From Megamerina dolium (lineage: Eukaryota; Arthropoda; Insecta; Diptera; Megamerinidae), in NCBI GenBank assembly GCA_963854835.1, contig OY978526.1, forward strand, positions 41,517,140-41,581,139: a DNA stretch of 64,000 nucleotides, given 5' to 3'. The stretch's first letter is position 1. Each line of letters begins with the position of its first letter. This document shows positions 49,729-60,558 of this stretch, piece by piece. The notes beneath the pieces were generated by a model, which made no database searches, had not been told where the DNA came from, and saw nothing but the letters and a program-made list of their open reading frames with translations. The position numbers and the translations under genes are program-made.

Positions 49729-51115
49729 GTAGATGCATATGTGCGCTCAGTACAAAAAGAAACATCACTTTAAAATAGTTTTATTTTATTACATATACAA
49801 ACATGTATGCGTTCGTTTGTTTGTGTTTTTATGCAAGTCATTAGTCTTATTTTTTTTACATGCCTTTTTATACAATATATTGGTCGAAGGTTGCTCATGG
49901 ATTTATCTTCTTTATATGTGCTTTTGTATGGGTATGTTCTTTTTGAGGTTGTTTCATTTAATGGCACTGCATTTTTAACATTCAAAAGTGGCTAATTTTT
50001 TTTGACGCTGCTGTTGCTGTGTAATATTTAGATAGTAGAGTACATTTTATTTTGTATTAAAATTATTTCACAAGATTATTGTAAAAATAAGTGATATTTA
50101 TAATCTTAGAATCTATACCACTATTTGATGAGTAAAATATTCCGGGTCAAAAATAGACATATACGGTACATACGAGTACTACATTTGTCACTTTAAAATC
50201 TTTCTACCTCATATTTGCGGCATCACAATGTGCCTTATTTGGAATACGTGGCATATCTAAGAGCTGCTTAGATATGCGATTTTTCAAAAAATGGCAGTCC
50301 TGCTGTACCCCATTTCAACTGTCAGACAATTTTGGCTGTGTTCAATCGAATAACTTCTGACTCTAGAAGACTTTATACTCATAGAAATATAATTTAAAAT
50401 TCAAGTAAACACCATATTAATGAAGGGTTCTGACACTTCTGGCTGCAGCTAACTGTCAGCATTATAATTTTATATAAACATTCACATACTTATATTTCAA
50501 AGTGCTGAGTATTAATATGATATCAAGTTGTCATCATAAAAACAAAAGATGTGGACATAAGGTTAAAATACAATGATTCTAAAGGCACAAGCAAGTCCTG
50601 CTAGTGTTATCAACAAATTCAGTGGTCAAAAGTTCTCATCATCTACATAACTGCGTATTTTTATTATATTTAAGTTATACCGTTGAATAGTATGCATATG
50701 TATCAGCAACAGAAAGATATCCTCCTTGAGTAGATGCCTATCCTGCGTTATATGTAATGCCGCCTATTTAAATTCAACATACATAAAAGAGATAAAATTT
50801 GATAAATATGCAGACAGCATATTAACATTATGATGAGCAAGAAATATTTTCTAAAGGAACATAAACGATTTTAAAATAATTTTATTGCTTTTAAATCAAC
50901 AAAATTGCTTTTTTCAAGCTTCAAAGGAAACTTATTAACATTCTTTCAACAATGTCAATAAATACTTAGAGCATAACAATTATGCAAACATAGTTCTGAA
51001 TTTTCTTTTTTGAAATAAATAAAGCATTGCTTATTACTTGAAACAAAATTTGGTGTAAAAATTTGTGATTTATTTTTGCATTCCAAATAGATGCTCATAT
51101 TTTGAAATTGTGCAG
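49729..51115. other. Intronic, no gene seen
   Basis: AT-rich, no convincing exon. A 10-base T run and hydrophobic open frames near 49733-49995 are AT-driven. Confidence 0.4.
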
Positions 51116-51192
51116 CATATATCAACGACTACTACAGAGATATTTGCTTCGTGGAAATTGGACCAGAGTGGTTTAAACGTTCATTCATTGCT
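51116..51192 (+). CDS. Candidate internal exon, partner of 44599-44713
   Basis: Between TTGTGCAG (weak polypyrimidine tract) and GTAAGACT this 77-base segment reads, after completing a split alanine codon, YINDYYRDICFVEIGPEW and FKRSFIA, ending in phase 0. The residue mix (D, E, W, P, G) is unlike the AT-driven frames nearby. The phase matches the donor at 44714 (one chance in three). No family recognised. It may be an exon of a nested gene or an alternative exon of a longer transcript. Confidence 0.35.
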
Positions 51193-52429
51193 GTAAGACT
51201 GTTATGGAACTCTGCTCTTAAATTAGGTGATATGAAAATCAAATGAAAATTAAGTATGCCTATTTCTTTTTGATATATTCAATTACGTTCTAGTTTGCAA
51301 GGCAATTAAAAAATTCAATTAAAATTCTTAAAATGCTTACTAAATATTGTTTTTACATCGATGTACTTATTTGAGCTTAGTATGTGTGTGTGCTCTACAT
51401 TATGTACAGGTTGTGTGTAAGTTGGACAAACTATTCGCAATAGGTATAAGTTAGACTTGTGAAAATAGGCACAACCATATACCAGAATATACTGTCTAAA
51501 TTTTCCGGTTTACCTATTGTACTTGAAAAAAATGAACAAAGTTTCCTCATATACCACATACATGCATACGTTCATTATTACTGTTGCTGTACGAACATTG
51601 ATGGCAAGTTATATTGTTTGGCATTTTATTGTTCATGTTATTATTATGGCTTGTATTATTTTACGAAAAAAACACACAATTATACAAACACATAAAAAAC
51701 AGATTGTTCATACTCACCTTCACCAGTGGGTCCACGAACAATCATAACTTTTAACAAACAAGTCAGCGATCAGCATTGTTTTACGACCATAATATGAGCT
51801 GCTGCTATCATATATGTGGCTATTAGAAGTGTGAATGCAATTGTATTTTTAGTCATGTCGGACAAGAATAAATAGTTGGCTGGATGGATGGATGGATGGA
51901 CAAAGTCATTTGTAATACGGTAGCTACTGACTGGCTTGTTTCTATCTGTGCTATGGCATTGTGGTTATCGTTGTACTATGTACCTAGTAATTAATTAAAA
52001 ATTTTATTGTTGAAGTGTCTAAAGGTATGTGTGAGTGTGTGTACTTATATAAAACGATTACAGTAAAAAATTTTATATTTACAATGTACTAACAGACATG
52101 GTGCGTATGATGCCTAGTATTATTAATTAGTATGGAAGTATAATAGACAAATAGTGCAGTTTACTGAAGATATAAACGAATAATACCATGCTTATATACT
52201 TTTTTTTTTAGCATTTACATAATTCATTCTTTCGAATAACAAGTTATTTTTTTAGAAACAAAAATTTTGGAATTTATGCATTTCTTTCAGAGACTTTGTA
52301 ACAACTAAGTGAAGTAGTAGTGTGGTACGGACTCCGAGTATAACAATAGAGAATTTTAGAACTGCTAAGCGATTTAGCTGCAACTCATAGAATTTAAATG
52401 TTGGCTATAACTCCTACAGTTATATTTTT

Positions 52430-52690
52430 TATATTTTTTATATTTATGTGTCCTCTCTGAGAGGACACACTTAGGCCAGAAATGACCATTGTGATACCAC
52501 CGAGCTTCTCTTCCAATACTGTTGTGCGTTTTAAATTTGGACAGCATTAGAAGGGACCTACTTATACTAGCCGGTTCCGAACGGCAGAACCCTTGTGACA
52601 TCACTTTAACTTAGTTTTGTCACAGAGCTCTTTAAAGAAGCATTTTTGGCAAATTGTTACTGCCATAACCAAACTGGTTTTTGCTTTTCC
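52430..52690 (-). repeat. tRNA-derived SINE, copy S3
   Basis: The reverse complement matches the body of the full copy at 54939-55295: 'CAGTAACAATTTGCC', 'AGCTCTGTGACAAA', 'GTGATGTCACAAGGGTTCTGCCGTTCGGAACC', 'AAGTAGGTCC', 'GTCCAAATTTAAAACGCACAACAGTATTGGAAGAGAAGCTCGG'. Head and tail are truncated. Confidence 0.7.
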
Positions 52691-53087
52691 AAATAAAAAA
52701 ATGTTCGCAATATCCTAAAATTACAGCGCAAAGTTTGGAAGCTTGTTGGGCTGGATGAATTCTGAAATTTTCATGGTCATTTTATTGATGTTCTACCTCC
52801 GAATTCCATAGCATGCCTACACGTTTTATGGTTTTGGTAACTTCAAATCATATTCTCTCGAAATCAACTCCAACTAGCACCCATTCTTGTTAGTAAAGAC
52901 ATTAAGTTCTTACCATAAAAAAGGGTAATTTTTAAATAATAATTACTACATTATTCCTCCTCCTTTCCGTCAACGATGATGTTTACAAATGTCTCCCGGT
53001 TGTCAACTGCTGTGAGTGAAATCTTACTAAAAAGACTGAATATAGGAAGTGAAAATACATCAAATCATGAGTTGTGTAAATTCTTAT

Positions 53088-54717
53088 TATACCCTGCATA
53101 ATGCAATATGCATGGTATATTCATTTGGGTTAGATGTTTGTGTCCACTTGAAGGAATCTCCGGAGATATAGACATAGATATATATTCGTGATCAGCGTCG
53201 ATTAAATTTTCGATTTAACGATGTCCGTCCGCTCATCCGTCCGTCCGTCTGTCTGTCACCTGGCTGGTTCGTACGATAACTTGAGTAAATATTGAGCTAT
53301 TTCGACGAAATTTGACACAAATAACCTATGATCCAAGGGTACGGAGGGGATTGATATTGGGCATGATCGGACTATAGCCACGCCCACACCAAGCATTCAA
53401 ATAGACTAACCTCGGAATTTTCAAAATCTTTAACTTGCTATAACTCACATAATATACCACTTGGGACAACAATATTTGGCACATAGAGCTATATTATACT
53501 ACTATATAACTTTGCCAAAAGTGGGTGAGCCACGCCTACTTTTTAGCGTAGCTCTCATACAAAGTGTCTGTACTTCTTTTAAATTGAAACTGCTGTAACT
53601 TCTACACTCTTCTGTCTAGAATAACCATAATTGACACTTAGATTAAGATGGTAGTCGGAAATAATATGGTAGAAAATCAGTGTGCCGCGCCCACTCCTTC
53701 ATGAGTCTCCCATACAAAGTTACGGAAATTAAAAAAAAATGTTACCGGTTACAACTTGCAAACTATTCAGCGTAGATTGACGAGATTTAAGGTGTGGATT
53801 AGCATTGTACGAGCAACAAGGCTCACAAGAAATGGGCGCGCCACGCCCACTGTTTATTGTAGCCCCCATACAATTTTTAAAACAGCTGTAACTTCGGCAA
53901 TCTTCTGTTCAGATTAACCATAATTGACACTTAAATTAATATCGTAGTCAGTAATAATGTTGCAGAAAATCAGTGTGCCACGCCCACTCCTTCATGGGTC
54001 TCCCATACAAAGTCGAGTGAATTAAACTAAAATTTTTAAGCTCCATAACTTGCAAACTATTCAGCGTAGAATAACGAGCTTTAAGGTGTGGATTAGTATT
54101 GTACAAGCAACTAGGCTCACAGGAAATGGGCGTACCACGCCCACTATTTATCGTAGCCCCCGTACAAAATGACTGAAATTCTTTTAAATTGAAACAGCTG
54201 TAACTTCTACATTCTTTTGTCCAGAATAACCATAATTGACACTTAGATTAATATCGTAGTCGGAAATAATCTGACAAAAAATCAACATGCCACACCCACT
54301 TCTTAATGGGGCTTCCATACAAAATTTGGAAAATTAAAAAAATTTAAACCGCTATAACTTACGAACTATTCAGCGTAGGACAACCAAATTTAAGGAGTGG
54401 ATTGATATTGAAAAATTAATTAGATACATAAGAAAGAGGTAAGCTTCCGTACAAAATCTCGAATTTATCTTAAACATTAAAACACCCATAACTTACTAAA
54501 TAATACGCCTAGGTCAACCCATTGCAACCTAGGTAGTTTAGTATTATAGGCAGAAATTATTCCTCAAAAATTGGTGAGGTAGCCTGGTTCTTAATGTAGC
54601 TCTTATACAAAGTAGTGGAAGAAAAGGATGGATATACGAGCAAAATTTTTATATATACCTCTACATATGCAGGGTATAATTTGGTCGGCCCAGCTGACTG
54701 TAAGGAGATTTTTTTCC
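53088..54717 (+). mobile_element. TATACCCTGCATA modular repeat, copy C (three modules)
   Basis: Head TATACCCTGCATA at 53088, GTCCGTCC tract at 53223-53258, three modules (CATAATTGACACTTA landmarks near 53627, 53920 and 54230) and a TATGCAGGGTATA end near 54666-54678 with the conserved tail to 54717. Length 1630 bases, one module longer than copy B. It faces copy D (55296-56780), forming a large inverted repeat with a short spacer that contains SINE copy S2. Confidence 0.78.
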
Positions 54718-54938
54718 AAATTGATTATTCTAATATTTTGTTGCAACATCTCTACAACTTAATACTTACGGCATATCCTTCTATTAGATGCCATGTTTCA
54801 CTGAAACATTATGGATAAATGGAGATTAGTTACTGTCTAATGATTAGATACTCAAAAAATCAAATGAATCCATCACGCTTTTAGTTATGTTCTAACCTTC
54901 TTGAGTTTGACGAAATTACAAAGCATATAGATGGTTCG

Positions 54939-55295
54939 GGGTGCCGTAGCTCAGTGGTTAGTGTGTTCGCCTTCTGATCTGTAGGTCGTGGTTCAATACC
55001 CGGCTGATGCATAACAAATTTAATATCGAAAATATTTTTCTTTCGAACGGTACCTACCTGTCGGCAAGCAATTCTTCCGACAGTAACAACTTGCCATGAA
55101 AAAGCTTCTAAAAAGAACTCTGTGACAAAGCTCAGAAAAAGTGATGTCAGAAGTGTTCTGCCATTCGGAACTGGCTAAAATAAGTAGGTCCATTCTAATA
55201 CTGTCCAAAATTTAAGACGCACAACAGTAATGGAAGAGAAGCTCGGCCTATGGACCCTTTGGGGCTTTAAGTGCCACATATTTATTTATTTTTTT
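54939..55295 (+). mobile_element. tRNA-derived SINE, full copy S2
   Basis: Flanked by a perfect 13-base target duplication TATAGATGGTTCG (54926-54938 and 55296-55308). The head is tRNA-like: GTGCCGTAGCTCAGTGGTTAG (A box) and GTCGTGGTTCAATACCC (B box), fitting an internal pol III promoter. The body is shared with copies at 21175 and 52430, followed by an ATTTATTTATTTTTTTT tail. No protein. Mobilised in trans by a LINE, presumably, as SINEs are. The exact duplication marks a recent insertion. Confidence 0.88.
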
Positions 55296-56780
55296 TATAG
55301 ATGGTTCGTAATTTCCCTCAATCTGACTAAGATATTAATTTAAGTGTCAATTATGGTTATTGTAGACATAAGATTGCCTAAGTTACAGCTGTTTCAATTT
55401 AAAATTTGTATGGGGGCTACGATAAACACTGGGCGTTGTGCGCCCATTTTCTGTGAGCCTAGTTGCTCGTACACTACTAATCCATACCCTAAGTCTCGTT
55501 GTCCTAGGCTAAATGGTTTGTAAGCTATGGAGCTTAAAAGTTTTAGTTTAATTCCCTTGACTTTGTATGGAAGACTCATGAAGGAGTGGGCGTGGCACAC
55601 TGATTTTCTGCCAGCTATTTGCCGACTATGATATTAATTTAAGTGTCAATTATGGTTATTCTAGACAGAATATTGCCGAAGTTACAGCTGTTTCAATTTA
55701 AAATTTGTATGGGGGCTACGATAAACACTGGGCATGGTGCGCCCATTTTCTGTGAGCCTAGTTGCTCGTACAATACTAATCCACACCTTAAATCTCGTTG
55801 TCCTACGCTAAATGGTTTGTAAGTTATGGAGCTTAAAAGTTTTAGTTTAATTCCCTTGACTTTGTATGGAAGACTCATGAAGGAGTGGGCGTGGCACACT
55901 GATTTTCTGCCAGCTATTTGCCGACTATGATATTAATTTAAGTGTCAATTATGGTTATTCTAGACAGAAGATTGCCAAAGTTACAGCTGTTTCAATTTAA
56001 AATTTGTATGGGGGCTACGATAAACACTGGGCGTGGTGCGCCCATTTTCTGTGAGCCTAGTTGCTCGTACAATACTAATCCACACCTTAAATCTCGTTAT
56101 TCTACGCTGAATAGTTTGCAAGTTATAATAGTTGCAAGGTAACATTTTTTTAATTTCCGCAACTTTGTATGGGAGACCCAAAAAGGAGTGGGCGTGGCAC
56201 ACTGATTTTCTACCATATTATTTCCGACTACCATGTTAATCTAAGTGTCAATTATGGTTATTCTGGACAGAAGATTGTAGAAGTTACAGCTGTTTCAATA
56301 CAGAAGTACAGACACTTTGTATGAGAGCTACACTAAAAAGTAGGCGTGGCTCAACCACTTTCGGCGAGGTTATATAGTAGTATAATATAAGTCTATGGGC
56401 CAAATATTGTTGTCCCAAGTGGTATATTATGTAGCAAGTTAAAAATTTTGAAAATTTCGAGGTTAGTCGCTTTGAATGCTTGGTGTGGGCGTGGTTATTG
56501 ACCGATCATGCCCAATATCAATCCCCTCCGTACCCTTGGATCATAGATTACTTACGCCAAATTTCATCGAAATAGCTCAATATTTACTCAAGTTATCGTG
56601 CGAACCAGCTAGGTGACAGACAGACGGACGGACGGACGGACGGACATCGTTAAATCGAAAATTTAATCTACGCTGATCACGAATATATATCTATGTCTAT
56701 ATCTCCGGAGATTCCTTCAAGTGGACACAAACATCTGACCGAAATGAATATACCATGCATATTGCATTATGCAGGGTATA
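55296..56780 (-). mobile_element. TATACCCTGCATA modular repeat, copy D (reverse, tail lost)
   Basis: On the minus strand it starts at TATACCCTGCATA (56780), carries GTCCGTCCGTCC near 56644, and holds four module landmarks at 56243, 55940, 55641 and 55342, spaced 303, 299 and 299 bases. The conserved 3' tail seen in A, B and C is missing; the repeat runs straight into SINE S2's target duplication. It lies inverted to copy C. Confidence 0.8.
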
Positions 56781-56970
56781 AATATGTGAGTATGTTCATA
56801 TTCGAATGGCTTAGGCCTAGAGGTTGATGCCATAGTTGAGCTTACCCATTCTAACTTTGGATACAATGACTTCGATTTTGTATTGCAGATGTGGAATCTT
56901 AATGCCTTCGTCTTCAATGAAGGACAATTTAAAATCATTTGTGTGATTAACCACAATTGCTTTTGCTGCT
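56781..56970. other. Protein-like segment beside copy D
   Basis: On the minus strand a frame reads AAKAIVVNHTNDFKLSF, IEDEGIKIPHLQYKIEV, IVSKVRMGKLNYGINL and a stop, without interruption. The plus strand is also open over the same bases (THSNFGYNDFDFVLQMW). No splice signals are firm and no family is recognised. It may be a fragment of a transposon protein. Confidence 0.25.
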
Positions 56971-58824
56971 TACTAGAATTTTTGTTTATGTTAATATATC
57001 TGTGTACGTCTGTGTCTCTCTTTTTTTATAGTCATGATAGATGAATATTCATTTTATATCAATCAATGATTAATTATTGAGGTAGAAAAACTTACACGTT
57101 TACATCCGCACCATCTGATCATGCTACAAAATTGAACCGACCAGAATGATTAATGACGGTCGATGATATAATGTGTCTGGCTCTGTTCGAATTTGCATAT
57201 CATATATGTAGGTATAATATTTACAAGCATATCAGTGTTTTAGTTGGTCCCCTTGCGGAAATGAGTACATACACATATACGTAAGGCAGACGAATGTAAT
57301 ACAAACTAATCACGCAATTAATTAAGAAGTCAATCGATAGTTGAACGTTGAAATTTATTTGAAGTAATTATTGAAACTAATTGCGATTAAGCCATAATAA
57401 TGATCATAATGATACGTGTATGTATGTAGTAAATTATGCACTTTGTTATCACATATGCGAATCGGAAACAATTAATACAAAAGCACAATTTGAATTGTCA
57501 TAAACATAGTTTACCAATAACTATGTAATATCTTGTATTTGGTATTGTCATCAGCACAATTGACACGTTTAAAAATGATATTATAGACTTGTATTTAACT
57601 AGTAAATTCATTGCATTTAGAAATATAATATTACATACATAAGACTGGAGGCAATATCAATTGCATTCAGAGCAAAAGAAAAAATTTTTAAATAAAATAA
57701 AGTCTAAGGAAAAAGGCAAAAAAAATTTTTACTCCAACAATGCAATAATCTGCAATATATTGCACTGCATAAGACCATCAAGAATATTTACTAAGTGAAA
57801 ATCAATCCCATCTTCAAGCGATGTATTCCTTATACTTATACACAATGAAATAAATGAGCAGAATAAACGAATAAACGAATGAATGAACGTGGAATGAGCG
57901 TGGAACGTAGGAAATGAGATAGTACTTGTGACGGAAAGAAAATGTTGGTCGCATTTTGAAGGATAATCGTTTGTAAACCAGCATGTAGTGTGAAAAGAAA
58001 ATGAAAAGAATTTACTGAAAAACCTGCTTATGATGATGTTGTTATTGACGACAATGACTGCGACAATTATGATGATACTGATGATGATGGTGATGATGAT
58101 GATAAGGAGTGTGAGATAGTTTGTTTGCAATAATATGATACACACAATTACTATAAAATAGTTAGTAAGAATTATGGTTGTTGTAAATATATTGAAAAGT
58201 ACATACATAGTTGTAATATATCCTCAATCTATCTCCTTCTATCACTGTCTCCCTCTTTCTCTATTTATCTTCCTCAATCTCATTTTCGCTCAATCAATAT
58301 TATTTAATGCAATTTTCCTCTATTCCTCCTATATGTATGTTCTTTTGAATACTCTATAGGACATCATAAATTCAATGTGATAATGAAATTTAATTTTATT
58401 TTATTTCAATGTTCTAAATTGAAAATGCTATGTCAGCCTACGAGAAAGAAATTATTTTTACATCTATTGGAAATGCATACCACAAACTGAAAGGTTTGAT
58501 CAATTTTGAAAGTAACTTCTTGCTGTTAAAGTTCTACCAATAGCTTACCGATGAATTTTTATCTTTCTAACCCACTCAAATACGACTTCAGAATATAAAA
58601 ATCTTAGTATTCCAACTCATTTGCAGATATTATCCCCATTGATATATTTCGCAAAGTCTATACAAAAATTTTCCATTTCCATTATTCCATTATTCATATT
58701 AAACATATTTGACTTCAAAAAGGAATAAAATCGCTTGATGTGAGCTCAATCTATGCACAGTACCATGCAATCCTCTGTGATAATTTTATTAGGCAATACA
58801 TTTCGTCTTTGTAAAAATATTGAA

Positions 58825-58905
58825 TTGAGAATTGGTGGCGGACGGGTTCAAACTCGCGACCGCATGTATAGAAGGTGACGAGTAAACCAACTGAGCTACC
58901 ATATT
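58825..58905 (-). repeat. tRNA-like relic
   Basis: Minus strand shows GGTAGCTCAGTTGGT (A box) and GCGAGTTTGAACCCG (B box), ending CGCCACCA. The acceptor stem does not pair with the 5' side and the T stem has a mismatch, so it is a decayed tRNA or SINE head rather than a working gene. Confidence 0.45.
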
Positions 58906-60509
58906 TATTGATGTCTTACAAGTACTTACACATATTCTCTATAATAATGCTGTGTAGAAGAGCAAATGAGTAAAAAGAACATTAATAATGGTAATGTTAA
59001 CTAAACAAGAAAAATTGATTGATGTCCATATATACACATCGACATGAAAATAACATGTAAATATTGACAAAGATGGTGCCTGATAATCAATCATTTGCTC
59101 ATGCTCCTTTTTATTTTTGCAGCATATACAAATTCTTATCCATAGATCATTGAATTTGACAAATAAGGCAAATTAGTTATTTTAATCACATCGCGAAAAG
59201 TTATCTATACGTACATTTCTTTGCAAAAGTTTGTAATTGTGCATATTTATGAAATATTACATTAATAAAAATCTCCCAAAGTGAATAAGAGAACACCATG
59301 TCAGCTTTAATCCTGTCAAAGCAAGCGAAAACTCCACATGCACCACAAGAAAATGTAGGGAAATCAGCTAATTTATATAAAGTCATTTCGTATGTAATAC
59401 AAATTTGTATATAAATATGCCTCATTTACTTGCTCATTATGTATTGTAGTACAACATACAGGATATACTTTTGGGTACAATCCTTCGTTTCCTTCACGCA
59501 TATCCTGTAATAAATTTACGTCTTCCGTTTGCCTCCTACTCGTATGTATATAAACATATTATGGCAGTATATTTTTATATCTGTTTGCCCTTATGAATTC
59601 ATATTTTACTCATACATACCCGCGTACATGTATACAATATATTCACATACAGAAATGAAAATTTCCTTTCACCGTATTCGCTTCAAATTATTTGATCCTA
59701 AAAAGTATTCCTCATTATTCGAGATAAAAAAAAAATGAAGCAAACGAACTGAAATATGAAATTGGCTTCAAAATGTTTATTATGACGCTATTAATGTTGT
59801 ACAGGGTCACTAGATGGGTGTATACCAAACGTGTGCTATAGATATGCTTACAGTATTAAACAAAAATATTGAAATATATGTTAATTTGTCTCCTTAGCTT
59901 TCACTCTTACTTGATGCCTCCGCTAGAGGTTGCACGTTCTTTTTGCCGACGTCTCCACCGGGTTTTTAATAATGCAATTTTCTTGGCCAGAGTGAACTAC
60001 TTCAAGTAAGCAAAAGTCAATATGTACAAAGCTTATAACGTGATCGAACCAAACTGGTATAGAATTTATCTAATTGAATTACTACAAGTGTCATCGAAAA
60101 TGAGATAGTATTCGGTTCAGGTTTTCTAGATATTCGTTCATACCGTCCACGAGATCTACATTCGAGCTGATCAAAACGATGGAGCAATTCAATCAATATT
60201 TATTTCAAATAATTGTTTTTATGAAACACGATATAGATAGCGGAATTGTTTTGAAATTGTCTTGACTGGATATTTTGATTGACTGGAAGATTGAAAGTAG
60301 CCAATAAATGCACTTTTTACCAGCACTGTATCCACTTGCAAGTGCGTGTGTGTGCATATATGCCTTCATATTAGAGCCGAATGTGATTAAATATACAATT
60401 TAATTTTTTTTAAGGTCACATGCCAAAGCTAACATAAACAATTGCAATAACGTGCTTGTAATATCAACTATAAAAGGGTCAAAATAATATCTTTATCATA
60501 GCCGACGTC

Positions 60510-60558
60510 CTCGCCATCATCATTATCATCATCATCATCATCATCATCGTCATCGTCG
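60510..60558. repeat. (ATC)n microsatellite
   Basis: Imperfect run of CATCAT and CGTCAT units, about sixteen triplets. Confidence 0.9.

Noticed and set aside
55394..56202. Several similar 66-73 residue frames (MCHAHSF...)
   Set aside because: They are readings of the tandem modules of the TATACCCTGCATA repeat, out of step with any protein family.
57729..58208. 159-residue minus-strand open frame
   Set aside because: Made of isoleucine/leucine-rich low-complexity text opposite GATGATG repeats; no coding pattern.
58825..58905. Functional tRNA gene
   Set aside because: Acceptor and T stems do not pair, although A and B boxes are visible.
59895..60000. Terminal exon reading FTLAKKIALLKTRWRRRQKE on the minus strand
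   Set aside because: Acceptor is poor, no upstream exon found, and the other strand reads equally well.
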